A stretch of DNA of 64,000 nt from Porphyra umbilicalis (Eukaryota; Rhodophyta; Bangiophyceae; Bangiales; Bangiaceae), in contig KV919091.1 in NCBI GenBank assembly GCA_002049455.2, positions 20,061 through 84,060 on the forward strand, in the 5' to 3' direction. This document shows positions 1-11,019 of this stretch, piece by piece (position 1 is the stretch's first letter; every line of letters begins with the position of its first letter). Position numbers and translations under genes: made by a program. Below the pieces are notes generated by a model. That model was not told the origin of the DNA, did no database searches, and was given only the letters and a program-made list of their open reading frames with translations.

Positions 1-1296
1 GGCTGCTGCTGGGGCCCCCGCCGGGAATGGCGACTCGTCTGTCGACGGCAACGGCGGCAGCGGTGGCGGCGGCGGCGGCCGGGGCAATGCCGGCGGCGGC
101 TACGCTAGCAGCAACTGCAGCGACCGTGTGAGTCCACCCCCCCCCCCCCCCCCCACCCCCGCCACTGACCCCGCCGCCGTCGCCACGGCGTGGTCGGCCG
201 ACGGGTCCACCGACGCGCCCGCGCCCCGCCGGTGGAACGGGGGCGGCCAGCGGGGCGGTGGCTTTGGGCGCCCCCCCGCTGGCGGCGGCGGCGGCGGCGG
301 CGGCTTGCCCGACGACCCCATGTTTTCCCACGTTGCCACCGCGGGCATCCCCGACGCCAAAGTGCGCCGCATGGCCACCATTTACCGGCTGGTGCGGGAG
401 CACGCGGACGCGGCCGCCGGCGCGGGGCCGCCCGTCGACGCAGAGGCAAACGTGCTCCTCGGCCCGCGGCTGTCGCCCATCCGGTCGCTCCCGCGTGTCG
501 CGCCGGCGGTGCTTGCTGAGCTGCGCCACCAGCTGCCGGCCGCCGACGCGGCCGACGTGCTCGTCTCGTCGGGGTCGGCGGCGGCGCCAACGGCGGCGGC
601 GGCGGCCGCCGCCGCCGCTGGCGGAGACGGCCGCGCGGCGGCAGAGGCGGCGCTGTGGCGCCGCGTCGACGCGGCAACGATGGACCCCCACTCGTTTGCG
701 CGCCTCGTGCGCGCGTCGGCGCTCGGGGCGGACGGCGCGGCGGGTGCGGCCGGGGCGGCGGCGGGGGCGGCGGCGGCGCCCGGCGGCGCCCCGGCGCCCC
801 GGCGGCGGCGGCGAGCTTTGGCGGCGCTCCCGGGGCGGCCGCTGCCGGCGGGTCCGGCCGCCGCCTCGGCGCCGGCGGCCGCACCGGCCGCACCCGCACC
901 GCCGCGCGCGCGGCGTGCCCCCTCTCTGACGCCCGCGGGCGGGTGGAGGTGGATTACCGGCAGGTCGAGCTGCTCCGCACCTTTGTCAACCCGAGCGGCC
1001 GCCTGCTCGGGCGGCGGGCCAACGGGACGACGGCCAAGGCGCAGCGGCGGGTGTCGCGGGCGGTCAAGACGGCGCGGCAGATGGCGCTCCTCAACCCGAC
1101 CGTGCAAACGCCGATTGCGTATGCAGAGGAGGGGATGGTGGGGGGAGGGGGGGGCGGGCGTCTACTAGGGCGGTCGGATTTGGGGCGAGCGTCGGTCTGG
1201 GGGGCCGCCGGCTTTGTCGGTGGCGGCGTCGCGCTGTGGGTTGCTATGAGAGGCGGGCGGCGGGTGCCGCCGCCAATGGCTGCACCGTCCACATGA
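1..1296 (+). CDS. Organellar-type ribosomal protein bS18, copy A (5' end outside window)
   Basis: The C-terminal part, about 945-1110, matches the bacterial/organellar S18 core. It reads VDYRQVELLRTFV, then a GRLLGRRANGTTAKAQRR segment and a basic helix ending ARQMALLNP, the usual S18 order. S18 binds 16S-type rRNA on the small-subunit platform. Upstream is a long low-complexity Gly/Ala/Pro-rich extension, open in the frame of 128-720, with a more normal stretch (DPMFSHVATAGIPDAKVRRM) near 320-375. The extension and the S18 core are in different frames, switching within the G/C-rich run around 730-840. I could not find a convincing intron, so the join is unresolved. A G-run difference near 1136-1155 makes copy A read to 1296, whereas copy B stops early. 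The S18 call is firm; the gene model is not. Confidence 0.75.
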
Positions 1297-1480
1297 AGAA
1301 TACCGCGATTGTTTGCTTGCTACAGAACAGCCCGACGCATGCGGACCACCCGAGTCATCTAAGCGTGTGCCCCGTGCTCTGGCCCTCGCCACGGCCCACC
1401 CCTCCCCCCCAAAAATTTCCTCTCGTTGAGGAAAGCACAGAGCTCGGCAACCTGCCGACCGCCGCTGGCGCGCATCCGCC

Positions 1481-3087
1481 TCAGACCGCCGTCACCACAA
1501 ACCTGGCGTCGACCGGCACGTCCGTCCACGTCGCGGTGCTCCCGTCACTCCACTCGACCGTCAACTCCTCAATCGCGTCGCGGTCGCCGAGCCCAAAATG
1601 CACGACGCGGAGGTCGTCGGTGATGCCGCTGCCGCCCGCCCCCCCACCCGCCGCACGATCGAGCGGGTGCTCCCCGTGCCGTCTGCGCTCGCTGCGGTGA
1701 CCGTCACGAGCGCGTTGGACGGTGCCGCCCGCCGGTTCGGACTCCGCCCAACGTCGACGAGCAGCCAGTGGCCACCCCCGTCGTCGGGCAGTGGGGAGGT
1801 GTTGGCAAACAGGGACCAGGAGCCGAGCGGGCCCCGCCCGGCCACCTCATCACCGGCGCCGATGAGCAAGTCGAGCCGCCCGTCGCGGTCATAGTCAAAC
1901 GCCTGCACCGAGTCGCCCGCGGCGGGGCTCACCTGGTTGGCACCGTGGTCGGTGGAGGCCGTAAACCCGCCGTCGCCGTCGCCGGTCAACAAGACGTCGG
2001 GCCGTGCCACGGCACCGCCGGCGGCAACCGGCTCAGCAGCGTAGGAGAGGAACACGTCCGTTGCGCCGTCATTGTTGAAATCCCCGACGGTCACATCGCA
2101 GTGGCCGCGGTGCTTGCCCGCTGGCGGCGGGGCGGCGACAAAGCGGGAGTTGCCATCGTTGACCAGCAGCACGTCGGGCTGCCACTGGCGCGCCAGGTAC
2201 AAGTCCCACCTCCCATCCCCGTTTACGTCGAGCTCCGCCGCCGCCCAGACACTCGAGCCGATGGACCTGCGGTTCGGGATGTCCCGCAGCCAATGGTAGG
2301 TGCGGTCGGCAAACGTAAACGGGCTTGTCGCAATGTAGATGCGGAGGAAGGGAAAGGCAACGACATCCATCCAGCCGTCGCCGTTGAGGTCGGTGAGGAT
2401 GGCGCGCTCGACATTGGCATCCTCCAACCCCGAGTCGTTGCGCCGCACGTACACCCCATTGACGTTCTCATACACACGCTGGCGAGGGCCGGACGCCTTA
2501 GGGCTGACAACGTAGTTGAGGAGGATGAGGTCGAGGTCGCCATCGCGGTCCATGTCGACAAGCAGCGGCGTGCGGCCGCGGCCGCCCGTGTCCGCTTCGA
2601 GCGTCGTGGCCCGCTGCGCCTGCTCCAACTTCCGCCTGCGGCCTGCCGAGCGGAGCAGCCGGGGCGTGGCGGGCGCGCCTCCGTTGGCCCCCCCCTGCAT
2701 GACGATGAAGTCAGACGAGCCGGTCAAGAAAATGTCCCCGGCCGCCATCCCGTGCGCGTCAATGAGAAAGGGGAGCGGGTCCTTCGCACGGGTGAACCGC
2801 CCGTTGCGGGTGTTCCAAAACAGCTGCAACGTGGTCTGGTCGTGGTTGTTGAGGACGAGGTCGTACCACCCGTCGCCGTCCAAGTCAGAAATAAGGGCGC
2901 CGCCCCACTTGGTCGAGGGGGACGTCTCTAAGCCGACAGCGTCGGTGACGCTCGTCCAAGTCGCGGTGCCGGTGCCATTGACGCCCTCGCCGGCGGCGGC
3001 GGTGAGGAGGGCGGCCGCGGCCACGGTCGCCAAAGCTGTCGCCGCAGCCGTAGCGTACACAGCCAGCGGGTGCTGAGGGATGCCCAT
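1481..3087 (-). CDS. Secreted FG-GAP/VCBS-repeat protein with ASPIC/UnbV C-terminus, copy A (C-terminal frameshift)
   Basis: I place the start at 3087, where ATG has a strong context (CACCATGG). A hydrophobic Ala/Val/Leu signal segment follows in about residues 10-33, so the product probably enters the secretory pathway. The body has repeated calcium-binding-type loops, including DLDGDGWYDL, DMDRDGDLDL, DLNGDGWMDV, DVNGDGRWDL, DFNNDGATDV and DYDRDGRLDL. This pattern marks FG-GAP/VCBS beta-propellers of the integrin-alpha/CRTAC1 type. Copy A has seven C at 1639-1645 where copy B has eight. The reading frame is therefore lost before the ASPIC-like end (VHFGLGD in copy B), and translation runs to a stop at 1561 instead of 1481. 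An adhesion or extracellular-matrix role would be inference from the fold only. Confidence 0.85.
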
Positions 3088-5049
3088 GGTGCAGAGCAAA
3101 GTGGCAGACAGCAAAGGATGAGACGCAGCAAGTCACCACGACGCCGCGCTCCGAGCCGTGTCGTCGACAGGTACAAAAGAGCGACCATATGAGTGTGTGT
3201 GTCACGCTCTGTCCCAACAATGAGCGCCACCTTGCCTTGAAGTTGCAGTCGGTGAACCAGCACAGAAGCAGGCCGGCCTTAAGACAAGAAAAGGGAGTCA
3301 AGCCAGAGCGCTGTCAAGCCGTACACCACCCTCCTCCAACACGCCTACGCCACCCCCACCCCCCCCTACCGCCGCACACCCCGGCACTTGACGGTCGCCG
3401 CCCCCCTGCCCCTTCACCACGCGCGGGTGGCAGACGAGGTCAACACACTGTCCCCGTGACACTCCCGTCGGCAGGCAACACTGCGCGGCTGTCACAGTCC
3501 ACCCCGCTCGTCGAGCTGTCACGCCCTCCGCGTCCTCTGACGCCGTCGCCCGCCGAGCGCTCCGGCACTTGGCGGCCAGAACCCGTTGATCACCCCACCA
3601 CGCTGCCGGTAGTGGCCGACACACTGTCCCTGTGACAGTCTCGCCGACAACGACGTGCGGCCGTAACCGTCCGCACCGCTCGTCCACTCCCGGCGGCGTC
3701 TTCGTGGCCTGCGCCTGCCACCACCTTCCACTGATGTCGACGCAGGCCCTTTCCGCCTCCACCCTGACGAGCCGCCGTCGCAGTCCCCCCGTCCCGTGGG
3801 TGGCCGTGACACATCGGTAACACCGAGGTCGCGTCGCGCGCCAAGGCAGCGCGCCGCGGTGGCTCAGTCTCGGGTGTCGGGGCGCACGCCACCGGTGCGT
3901 CCACCTCGCCTTGGCGCGCACTTTGCCATGCCGTCCACCGCCCACCTACTTGTACCCGAGCGGGCGCGGGCGACGCGCACACCGACCCCTCCGTTCACCG
4001 GGCGGACGGCACGCGGTCGCCCACCGTCACGCAAGAGGGTTCCCAGGGAGCACCAAGGGCCACCAGAGGGGCGGACGTCCCCTCTTCGCGGCGGCCTCCG
4101 CGCAGCCACCGCCACTATCCAGGAGGCGGCGGTGCCCCCACCGGGCACAGGTGTTGGTTGCTGGCTGCGCGGGCGCGCCCGGAGGGTCCCCCCCCGGGCT
4201 CGGGGCGTCCCTCCACGGGCTCGGCATCCACCCCGCGCCACCCCGACGGCCTCCCCGCCGAGTCCCTCCCCGCGCCCCTCCCCGTATCCCTCCCCCCTCG
4301 TCCCGACCTCCACCCGCTTCCCCCTACTCTGCGCTGATGCGCGCAACTCTCCCCCCGGCGATGGGTCGACCGCGGCGCGGCGGCCGGCCGCGCGCCTCCG
4401 CGTCGGGAGTCTCGGGTGCCCACGTTGCGCCGCGCCGCGCGCGGTGCGTGGCGGATGCCGGGGGAACCGGGATCGGCGTGACGTGGCTTGGGTGGCTTGC
4501 GGCCAACATGGCGGCTTGCCAGTCAGGCACCTGGGGGGAAGGGCCCTCCAAGGGGCCGATGCGCCGCTGTAACGAAGGAGAGAGAAGCGGCAGGGAGGGG
4601 CGTGGAGGAACGGAGGTGCTCTCCCCCGCATCGTTGTGGAGCAAGTGCTCCCCCACCGGCAGAGTGGGAGAGCCCCACCTGCTGCGCGGCAGGGAAGCAC
4701 TGACAGCACTGCCGGCGGCCGGTGTCATTGCGGACGGGGCGGGCGTTCCACCCCCGGCCGCACCCCTGCACCAACCATCCCACCGTGCCAGCCGATGCAC
4801 GGGCGGCCGGCAGGCGCCCCCGCGCGCCCCTCTCACGTGGTCTTTGACCATCGTTTCACCCACCTAGCGTGCCCGTGGCGAGGCGGTGGCGGCCGCCACT
4901 GTCATGCCTTCCCGGTCGGCGGCGGCACAACACTCGACGCCGCGGACGGCGGTGCAGATGCGGAGGGGGGGTCGGCCGGAGCAGAGGTGGAGGGGGGTGC
5001 GGCCGGAGCAGAGACGAGCACACGCCGCGACGAGGAGGTAGGGGGGAGT

Positions 5050-5083
5050 GAGTGGTTGGCAGACGCGAGTGGTTGGCAGACGC
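5050..5083 (+). repeat. 17-bp tandem repeat, 2 units
   Basis: Two perfect units of GAGTGGTTGGCAGACGC. Copy B has three units at 37932-37982, so the array changed length after the duplication. Confidence 0.95.
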
Positions 5084-5589
5084 GCCGACAAGTATTGGCA
5101 GCAGCGGCGTTGGTAGGTGCCCGGGGAATGGGTGCTTGAGCGGGAGCAGGGGCGCCTGCGAGAGGTGCGGCCGACGAGCCCGCCGGCGGCGCCGCCCAAC
5201 CCACCGCCCCAGCCGTACGCATCGCGGGCGGCCACAGCCGTGCGGCGGGCGCGCGCGCCGGTGGCGGCTCGCCGAGCACTCGCTCGGCGGGCGCGCCGCC
5301 AGTGCCACACCCACCCCCACTGCCACTCCCACCGCCACTGCCACCGCCGTCACGGCACACGGGTGGGCGCAGCAGCGGCACCGCGACCGCCGCCGCTTCG
5401 CCGACTGTCGGGGTGGCAAAGCGCTTGCCCGCCCGACCCCCCCGCGGTGGGTGTCAGGTGGCCGCGCGACCGCCCCCAGCCGCCGCCGAGACCGCCCCGC
5501 CGCGTGCGCGCTGGTGGGGGTGTCAGCGCGCGGGGCGGGCGGCCAAGGGGGCAAGTGCGGGTTGCCGCTCTGCTGCGCATCCAGTCTCG

Positions 5590-5616
5590 CCCCCCCCCCC
5601 CCCCCCCCCCCCCCCC
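5590..5616 (+). repeat. Poly-C tract, 27 nt
   Basis: An uninterrupted run of 27 C, followed by C-runs broken by single G (CCCCG-type) to about 5690. The corresponding run in copy B is 77 nt. The complementary strand is poly-G and could form quadruplexes. Confidence 0.9.
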
Positions 5617-5853
5617 GCCCCGCCCCCCCCCCCCGCCCCCCCCGCCCCGCCCCGCCCCGCCCCGCACCGCCCCGCACCGCCCCGCTCCCAAAAAGTCCCC
5701 ACCGCCGACGCGCCACGGCACCACCGCCGACGGGCGGGCGCCCGTCGATTGCGTCGCGGCACGCCCCACGCCTCGTGCCGCGCCCGTCGCAGTCGCACGG
5801 CGGCGGGGCCAACGTCCGCGCGCCGCGTGACACTCGCGCCAGCGCCGAACTAA

Positions 5854-5930
5854 GCGCGTGTGTGTGCGGCCGCGCGGGGGACGAAACGGGGCGCGCGTGT
5901 GTGTGCGGCCGCGCGGGGGACGAAACGGGG
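5854..5930 (+). repeat. 38-bp direct repeat, 2 units (period 39)
   Basis: The unit starts GCGCGTGTGTGTGCGG and ends GACGAAACGGGG. It occurs at 5854-5891 and 5893-5930 and runs into a short GC dinucleotide tract. Copy B has the same pair, with a 2-bp deletion in the second unit. Confidence 0.9.
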
Positions 5931-6054
5931 CGCGCGCGCGCGCGCGCGGCGCTCGCCGCGGGTGCCGCCGCGGCTCGCGCGCGGGCAGACGGGTGCGGGC
6001 GGCAACCAATCGCCGCGGGCGCCCCAAACGCGCCGGCCAATGCCGAGCCGCCGG

Positions 6055-8635
6055 CTAGACGATGCCGGTGGCGAGCGCGGCGGCGGCCGCCGCGTTGCGC
6101 TTCTTTCCACCCCCACCGCCGCCGGGCCCCCCGCCATCCCTGTCGTCGTCCGCGTCAGGCGGCGGCGGCCGGCGCTTCCAGTTTGGAGGGCCACCGCCCC
6201 CCCCCCCCCCCCCTTGCGGCCGCCGCCCCCGCCCCCATCACCGCCGTCGTCCTCGTCGCGCACGGGCGCCCACAGGTACACGCTGTAGCTCGAGCCGGTC
6301 GCGAGCACCGCCGCCGTCGGGTGCAACTCGTTGAGCGTGCAAACGGTGTTTAGGCGGGCGTCGGCAAGCGCCGTTGCGTGGCGCCACGCCCGCCCGTCGG
6401 GGGCGTCAAACAGGTCGACGGGGTGCACGGTGACGGGGCGGACGCGTCGGCGGCCCGTCGGCGTCACGCCGGCCACCTCCTCCCCGAGGAAGCGGCCGCA
6501 CACAAAGCCCGTCTCCCGCCAATTGTCCGCGTGCGGGTCCCAGGACGCGACAAAGGAGGCCGGGTAGCCCGCCCAATCGTGCGAGTGGATGAGCGTCGAC
6601 GACGGCGTCGCCGCCGCAGCCGCCGCATGCGCGCGGCCGGCGGGCGCCCCGGCAGGCGCGGGCACCGCCGCCATGGCCTTAAAGTCAAAGCGGTCGAGGC
6701 GGGGGAGGGCGGCCATCCCCACCACCGCGTGCACGTCCCCCCACACCCACACCCGGTTTTCCTGCCCCGTCACGAGCAGCCGCGTGCCCGTGTGGGGGGA
6801 GAAGGCCGCCCCATAGATGGACCGGTTGGCCGTGGCGCCGCCTACGGCGCCGGCGGTGCGGCGGCCGACGCTGCCGCCGCCGCCGCCGCCGGCACCGCCG
6901 CCCGCCGGCAGGCGGCGCACGTCCCACAACCGCACCGCCCGGTCGCTGCCGGCGGTGGCCAACAGCCGCCCGTCGCCGGCATTGACGGCGACCGAGTTGA
7001 CCCGCCGCTGCGCATGCGCGCGCCAGGTGCCCCCGGCCGCCGCCCGGGGCGCCCGCGGGTCCACCCGGTGCACCCGCCCCCGCGAGTCGCCGACGTAGAC
7101 GAGGCCGCTGCCCGCGTCGACAGTCACAGACGCAAAGCCGGTGGCGTCTGCGCACCCCACATCCGCCGCGGCCAAGAGCGTCGTCATGTGGGGGCGGCCG
7201 CCCCCCCCGCCCCCGCCCCCGGCTCAAACGCGGCCAGGCACAGCCGCCGTAGGGACCCATCGACGCCCGTCGTGTAGACACCGTCCGCGTCCCGGGCGGC
7301 GTCGGACGCCACCCCAGTCACCGCCGTGCCGCCGACGTGGACCGGCGCGGTTGTGATGCAGTCAGAGATGGCGCCGTCCCCCCCCCGTCCACGCCGAGCA
7401 AGTCGTGGCGCCACACCCCCACCGCCCCCGCCGCGTCGGCGGCAACGACCAGCCGCGGGTGGGCGGCCGGCAGGCCGAGGGCGGTCACCCGCGTCGGCAA
7501 CATCCGCACCGCCGCGGCGGCAACGGCGACGGCGCCGCCGAGGCGGTGCCGCCGGCGCAGGCGATTGCGGAGGGCGGGGGGGGAGGGGGTGCTCGCCCGC
7601 GCCGCCAAGTAGCGGGGTGTCGTCAGGGCGCCGCGGGGGGGGGCCTCGGCGCGGCGCGAGGCGCGTCGGCCGTGGCGGCGGCACTCCCAGGGAGCGCCAC
7701 ACCAGCCACCCGGTGGGGGCAGTCGGTAAAAATGTGGCCGGCGCGGCGGCAGAGGTAACACTCGCGCACCGGGCAGTAGCGGCGGGCGTGCCACGGGTCC
7801 GCGTCGCAGTAGAGGCAGCGGCCGTCATTGTAGTTAAAGTGGCCAGAACCGACGGGCCGGGGGCCCCGTGGCGTCGCCGCCGCACCAGCGTCGACGCTGG
7901 CGTCGGGGGGGGGGCGGCCGCCGCGGCGCCGCCCCCGACCGCACCGCCAATGCTGCCGCCCGCGGGGGGCGACGAGCGCAGTGCAGACGCGGTGGTGGCC
8001 GCCGCCGCGACAGACAGCTCCCTTTGACCAGTGGCGAGTGAGGAGGTCTGCCGCAGAGGTGGGGCCGGCGTTTCCGCTGACAGACGGCGGTTGAGGCGCA
8101 GGCGCAACGCCGGCCGCGACGGCGTCGACGCGAGCTTGCCGGCATCAGCGCTAGCACCAATGGCGGCGGCGCCACGGGCAGGCGTTACCGGCGTGGTCAG
8201 AAACGTGTCGCCACGCACCGTCGGGCCACCATCTGCACTTGCATCGTCATCCTCCCAGGTGCGGTCGCTCCCACTGTCACCGTCGCTGTCGTCGTCGGCG
8301 CCGCTGTCCCCACGCGGCTCCTCATCGTCGTGGTCGGCGGCAGCGGCACGGACGCCTGCCGCTTCGACAATAGTACGCCTCCGACCGGAGCGGCGCAACA
8401 AGGGGAAAGCGGGAGAGTGGGCGGTGGAAGTCGCTGACGGCGGGCGGTTGATGGCTGTTGTCGACGAGGAGCCGCAACGGTCACGTCGTGAAGGCGGCTG
8501 AGTCGAACAGCAATCGCGACGCCCCCCCAGCGCGCGCTGCGTCGGCGCGCACCGACGCGATCGGGTCGACGGGATAGCCACAAGATCAACAAGTTCATGC
8601 GTTGGATGCACAACGATTCGTGATACTTGATTCAA
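6055..8635 (-). CDS. DDB2: DDB2-like damaged-DNA-binding WD40 protein, copy A (frame broken by homopolymers)
   Basis: From the N-terminus (8635 downward) there is a basic and acidic disordered region, then two zinc knuckles: CLYC..H..C, and CYLCRRAGHIFTDCPHRV, which resembles the plant DDB2 knuckle. WD40 repeats follow, with segments RLVVAADAAGAVGVWRHD, GLVYVGDSRGRVHRVD, LLATAGSDRAVRLWDVR, LLVTGQENRVWVWG and a last blade ending ATGSSYSVYLWAP. A Gly-rich tail and basic KKRNAAAAAALATGIV end at a TAG at 6057-6055. DDB2 binds UV-damaged DNA and, with DDB1-CUL4, starts global nucleotide-excision repair in the nucleus. The pieces lie in different frames, switching at G/C runs near 7911, 7625 and 7205 and in the poly-C near 6200. 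The first ATG at 8635 is tentative. Confidence 0.8.
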
Positions 8636-8814
8636 ATATATACTTGTGTCGCTTCAGCACCCCAATCATACCAGCACACCAATCGTGTACTTTATGAGAA
8701 CCATCCAATACATGCGGCTGTGCCTCGTGCGAGCACGCGCGGCGGAGCCGCACCAGCGCAGTGGGGCTTGGACCGTGTAAATACCTCACGGATCTGCTGA
8801 TTCTGTGTTGCAGG

Positions 8815-10453
8815 TAGGGTGGTGCAACCAGAGGTGTGATTAAATCAAAAGTGGGCCCGATTTTTTTGTGATTTAAATCACCCCTCGATTTTAAACCGTA
8901 TGGGGCGATTTTTATTGATTTAATCAACACCCACCGATTTTTATCAGGACCGATGATTTATACTCAAATCAAATACTTTAAGTAGCAGGTAAGTGGGATC
9001 AAGGTCTCCTCAGGGCCGATTTTTGGTACCTGTCGAAGCTGAAGACAACCGAGAGTGCAACGAGAAGACACAAGATCGGGTCTGATGGCCTCAATCGACA
9101 AACAAGCACGAGAGATATGGACAGCGCCAACAACACCCCAGCTGTACATGAGCAAACTGCAGAGCCGTATCTCAAACCGCACGTCTGGCAAGAATGAACT
9201 CTGGGCACCTGACTTCAAGCACGCCTGAAGGGGACGGACATGGAGAACAGGCCCGGAGTGGTACTGTATGCTTCGGGTGGCAAAATGGTGCCTTTCTCTG
9301 ACACCCGAGAAGTTCCCGGAGCTGTGAAGATGTTGCCGGATGGAAACGGAGAACAAGGCCATCACGACGCAGCGCACTTGATGTCGCCTAAACTAATGTA
9401 GCACCCGTTTGGCACCTCCAAATTCAATGTTTCAAGAAAAGAAGGGGGGCTATATGAAAGAGGTCAAGGGATTTAAATCATACAGGGCTCGATTTCTATT
9501 GATTTAATCATTAAAATCAGCTTGATTTAAATCACATTGAAATCACTTAACATCTCTGGGTGCAACACGCCATGGCGTGTTCACGGACTCACCCAGGGCG
9601 TGTTTCATCGCGTGTTTAGGGCGTGTCACGCCAGCACGCCTGCCCAAACATGGGGCGTGTTTTAGGCGTGCTTAATTACAGGTTCACGTGCACTTAATAG
9701 GCTGGTTGCAGTGAGGTGGTCGTGTAAGGATTGCAACCGACTCGACCCCCACCGATTGACCGACATGACCAAGGTGGTGCTGCAAATGCGAGCTGCGCTG
9801 GCCAAAGAGGCGGCGCCGCGCCAGACGGTGTCACCGGGGTCCCACATGGGCGATTTTGGTCAAGATGCCGGCGGAATGGTGGACCCCGATGATGACTGCG
9901 AGGACGAGTGGAGCCCCCCCCCCGGCTGCCGACAACGAGAACGACGCTGACGCGGGTGCGGTCGCAGGCCTGGCATCCGACGCCATAAGCATACAGCAGG
10001 AGTTGGACGAGGTGTCCCAGGCATGCCGCGAGCGGGGAGAGGCGACAGCGAACGACGAAGCGTCGGAAGTCAACGGCGCCAGCCAGCCGACTCGCCTCCC
10101 AGAGTCTGATCTTGTGAGCATTTGCGTGGCTTACGTGGCGCGGAGTGTTGGCACGGAGGGTGTCGCTGCTGCGGTGGGTGGGGCGTCGAGCGCGGCAGGC
10201 AGCGGCCGCGGTCCTCGTCAGACCAACGTGCTGCTCAAAGATGTGTTTGACACGACGTGGTATCTGGCCAGCGCTAAGATTGTGTATCGTATGGAGCGGT
10301 TTAAGCAGAGCATCAGTAGACGCTACTTGGAGTTTTTATGGGTGTTACTTTAGGGCGTGTTGGGCGTGTTTAGTGTTTAAGGGCGTGTTTAGGGCGTGTT
10401 TTAACGTGTCACGACCGCACGCCCTTCAAAAAGGGGCGTGTTGTACAACCCTA
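8815..10453. mobile_element. hAT-type non-autonomous transposon, copy A, carrying a nested insertion
   Basis: The element begins TAGGG and ends CCCTA, flanked by the 8-bp direct repeat GTTGCAGG at 8807-8814 and 10454-10461. In copy B the two ends form a perfect terminal inverted repeat (TAGGGTTGTGCAACACGCC). Here the left end carries T-to-G and is split by the MITE at 8829-9558. Both flanks inside the ends carry many GGGCGTGTTT-type motifs (9600-9680 and 10350-10440), as hAT elements often do. TIR plus 8-bp duplication points to the hAT superfamily. Internal ORFs at 9711-9950 and 9856-10353 overlap across a C-run and show no hAT transposase domain that I recognise. Confidence 0.85.
8829..9558. 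mobile_element. AT-rich hAT-like MITE (730 bp) nested in the element above
   Basis: It begins CAGAGGTGTGATTAAATC and ends AACATCTCTG, so the outer inverted repeat is CAGAGRTGT. It is flanked by the 8-bp duplication GGTGCAAC at 8821-8828 and 9559-9566. Copy B has the uninterrupted site. Subterminal TGATTTAAATCA-like motifs recur at both ends (8845-8960 and 9470-9545). The AT-rich ends contrast sharply with the GC-rich surroundings. No transposase was recognised inside, so it would need transposase from elsewhere. Confidence 0.9.
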
Positions 10454-10559
10454 GTTGCAGGCTGTTGCAGGATCTCCACAGTCTGCCAAATGGCTGCAGG
10501 TCGGGCCATTTTGTGCTGGCAGCCTGCTGGTTTAACAGATATCCGAGGTCGGACGGACT

Positions 10560-11019
10560 GCGCAGCGGGCCCAAAACCGTCGTCAAAAGCACGTCTACTT
10601 TGGCGTGTTTTGAGGCGAAAAGATAATCTGCGAACCGCCCTGCGGCTCTGTCAAAGCTGTTCTTTTCCAGAAAGGGCGCCAAAATCATCTGTTCGCCGGG
10701 ATAGATGCCTCTCCACCCGTAAAAAGAGAGACACAGCATAAGACGTGTACACTTCACCCTTCCAGAAAGAAAGAGAGACGGGAAAGCATCTATGGCCCTG
10801 CTAGCAGGCGCTATGTGTGGAGTGAGGAACGATTCCTGTTCTCGCAAACATAAATATGCAAGGACCTCGCATGGGATGGCCTCTGAGAGCATGTCAAGGG
10901 GGGTCCATCTGTTTTTTGCACAGGAATCCTGTTTCTTCAAACAGGAACACGGGCCTCCCACAGGCTCAAAACAGGTAAAAACAGACGTGCTTTTGACGAC
11001 GGTTCTGGGCCTGCTGCGC
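10560..11019. mobile_element. MITE-like element with about 37-bp inverted ends, copy A
   Basis: The left arm 10560-10596 (GCGCAGCGGGCCCAAAACC, then GTCGTCAAAAGCACGTCT) is repeated in inverted form at 10983-11019, with a few mismatches. About 460 bp lie between the outer ends. I see no convincing target duplication and no coding sequence, so the superfamily is open (MULE or other). The same structure is at 42782-43241. Confidence 0.7.

Larger units (their letters stand above)
3115..6054. other. Gene-poor stretch of copy A
   Basis: No recognisable coding sequence was seen. Open frames here are long only because the DNA is GC-rich. Contents I can point to are C-rich simple sequence, two short blocks with ACACACTGTCCC followed by GTGACA near 3445 and 3622, the 17-bp tandem repeat at 5050-5083, the poly-C/G-C tract at 5590-5690, and the 39-bp-period repeat at 5854-5930. 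The same layout is conserved at 35998-39011 in copy B. Confidence 0.6.

Noticed and set aside
1768-2931. 387-codon plus-strand ORF
   Set aside because: It is antisense to the FG-GAP gene, whose repeated DxDxDG motifs are clear on the other strand.
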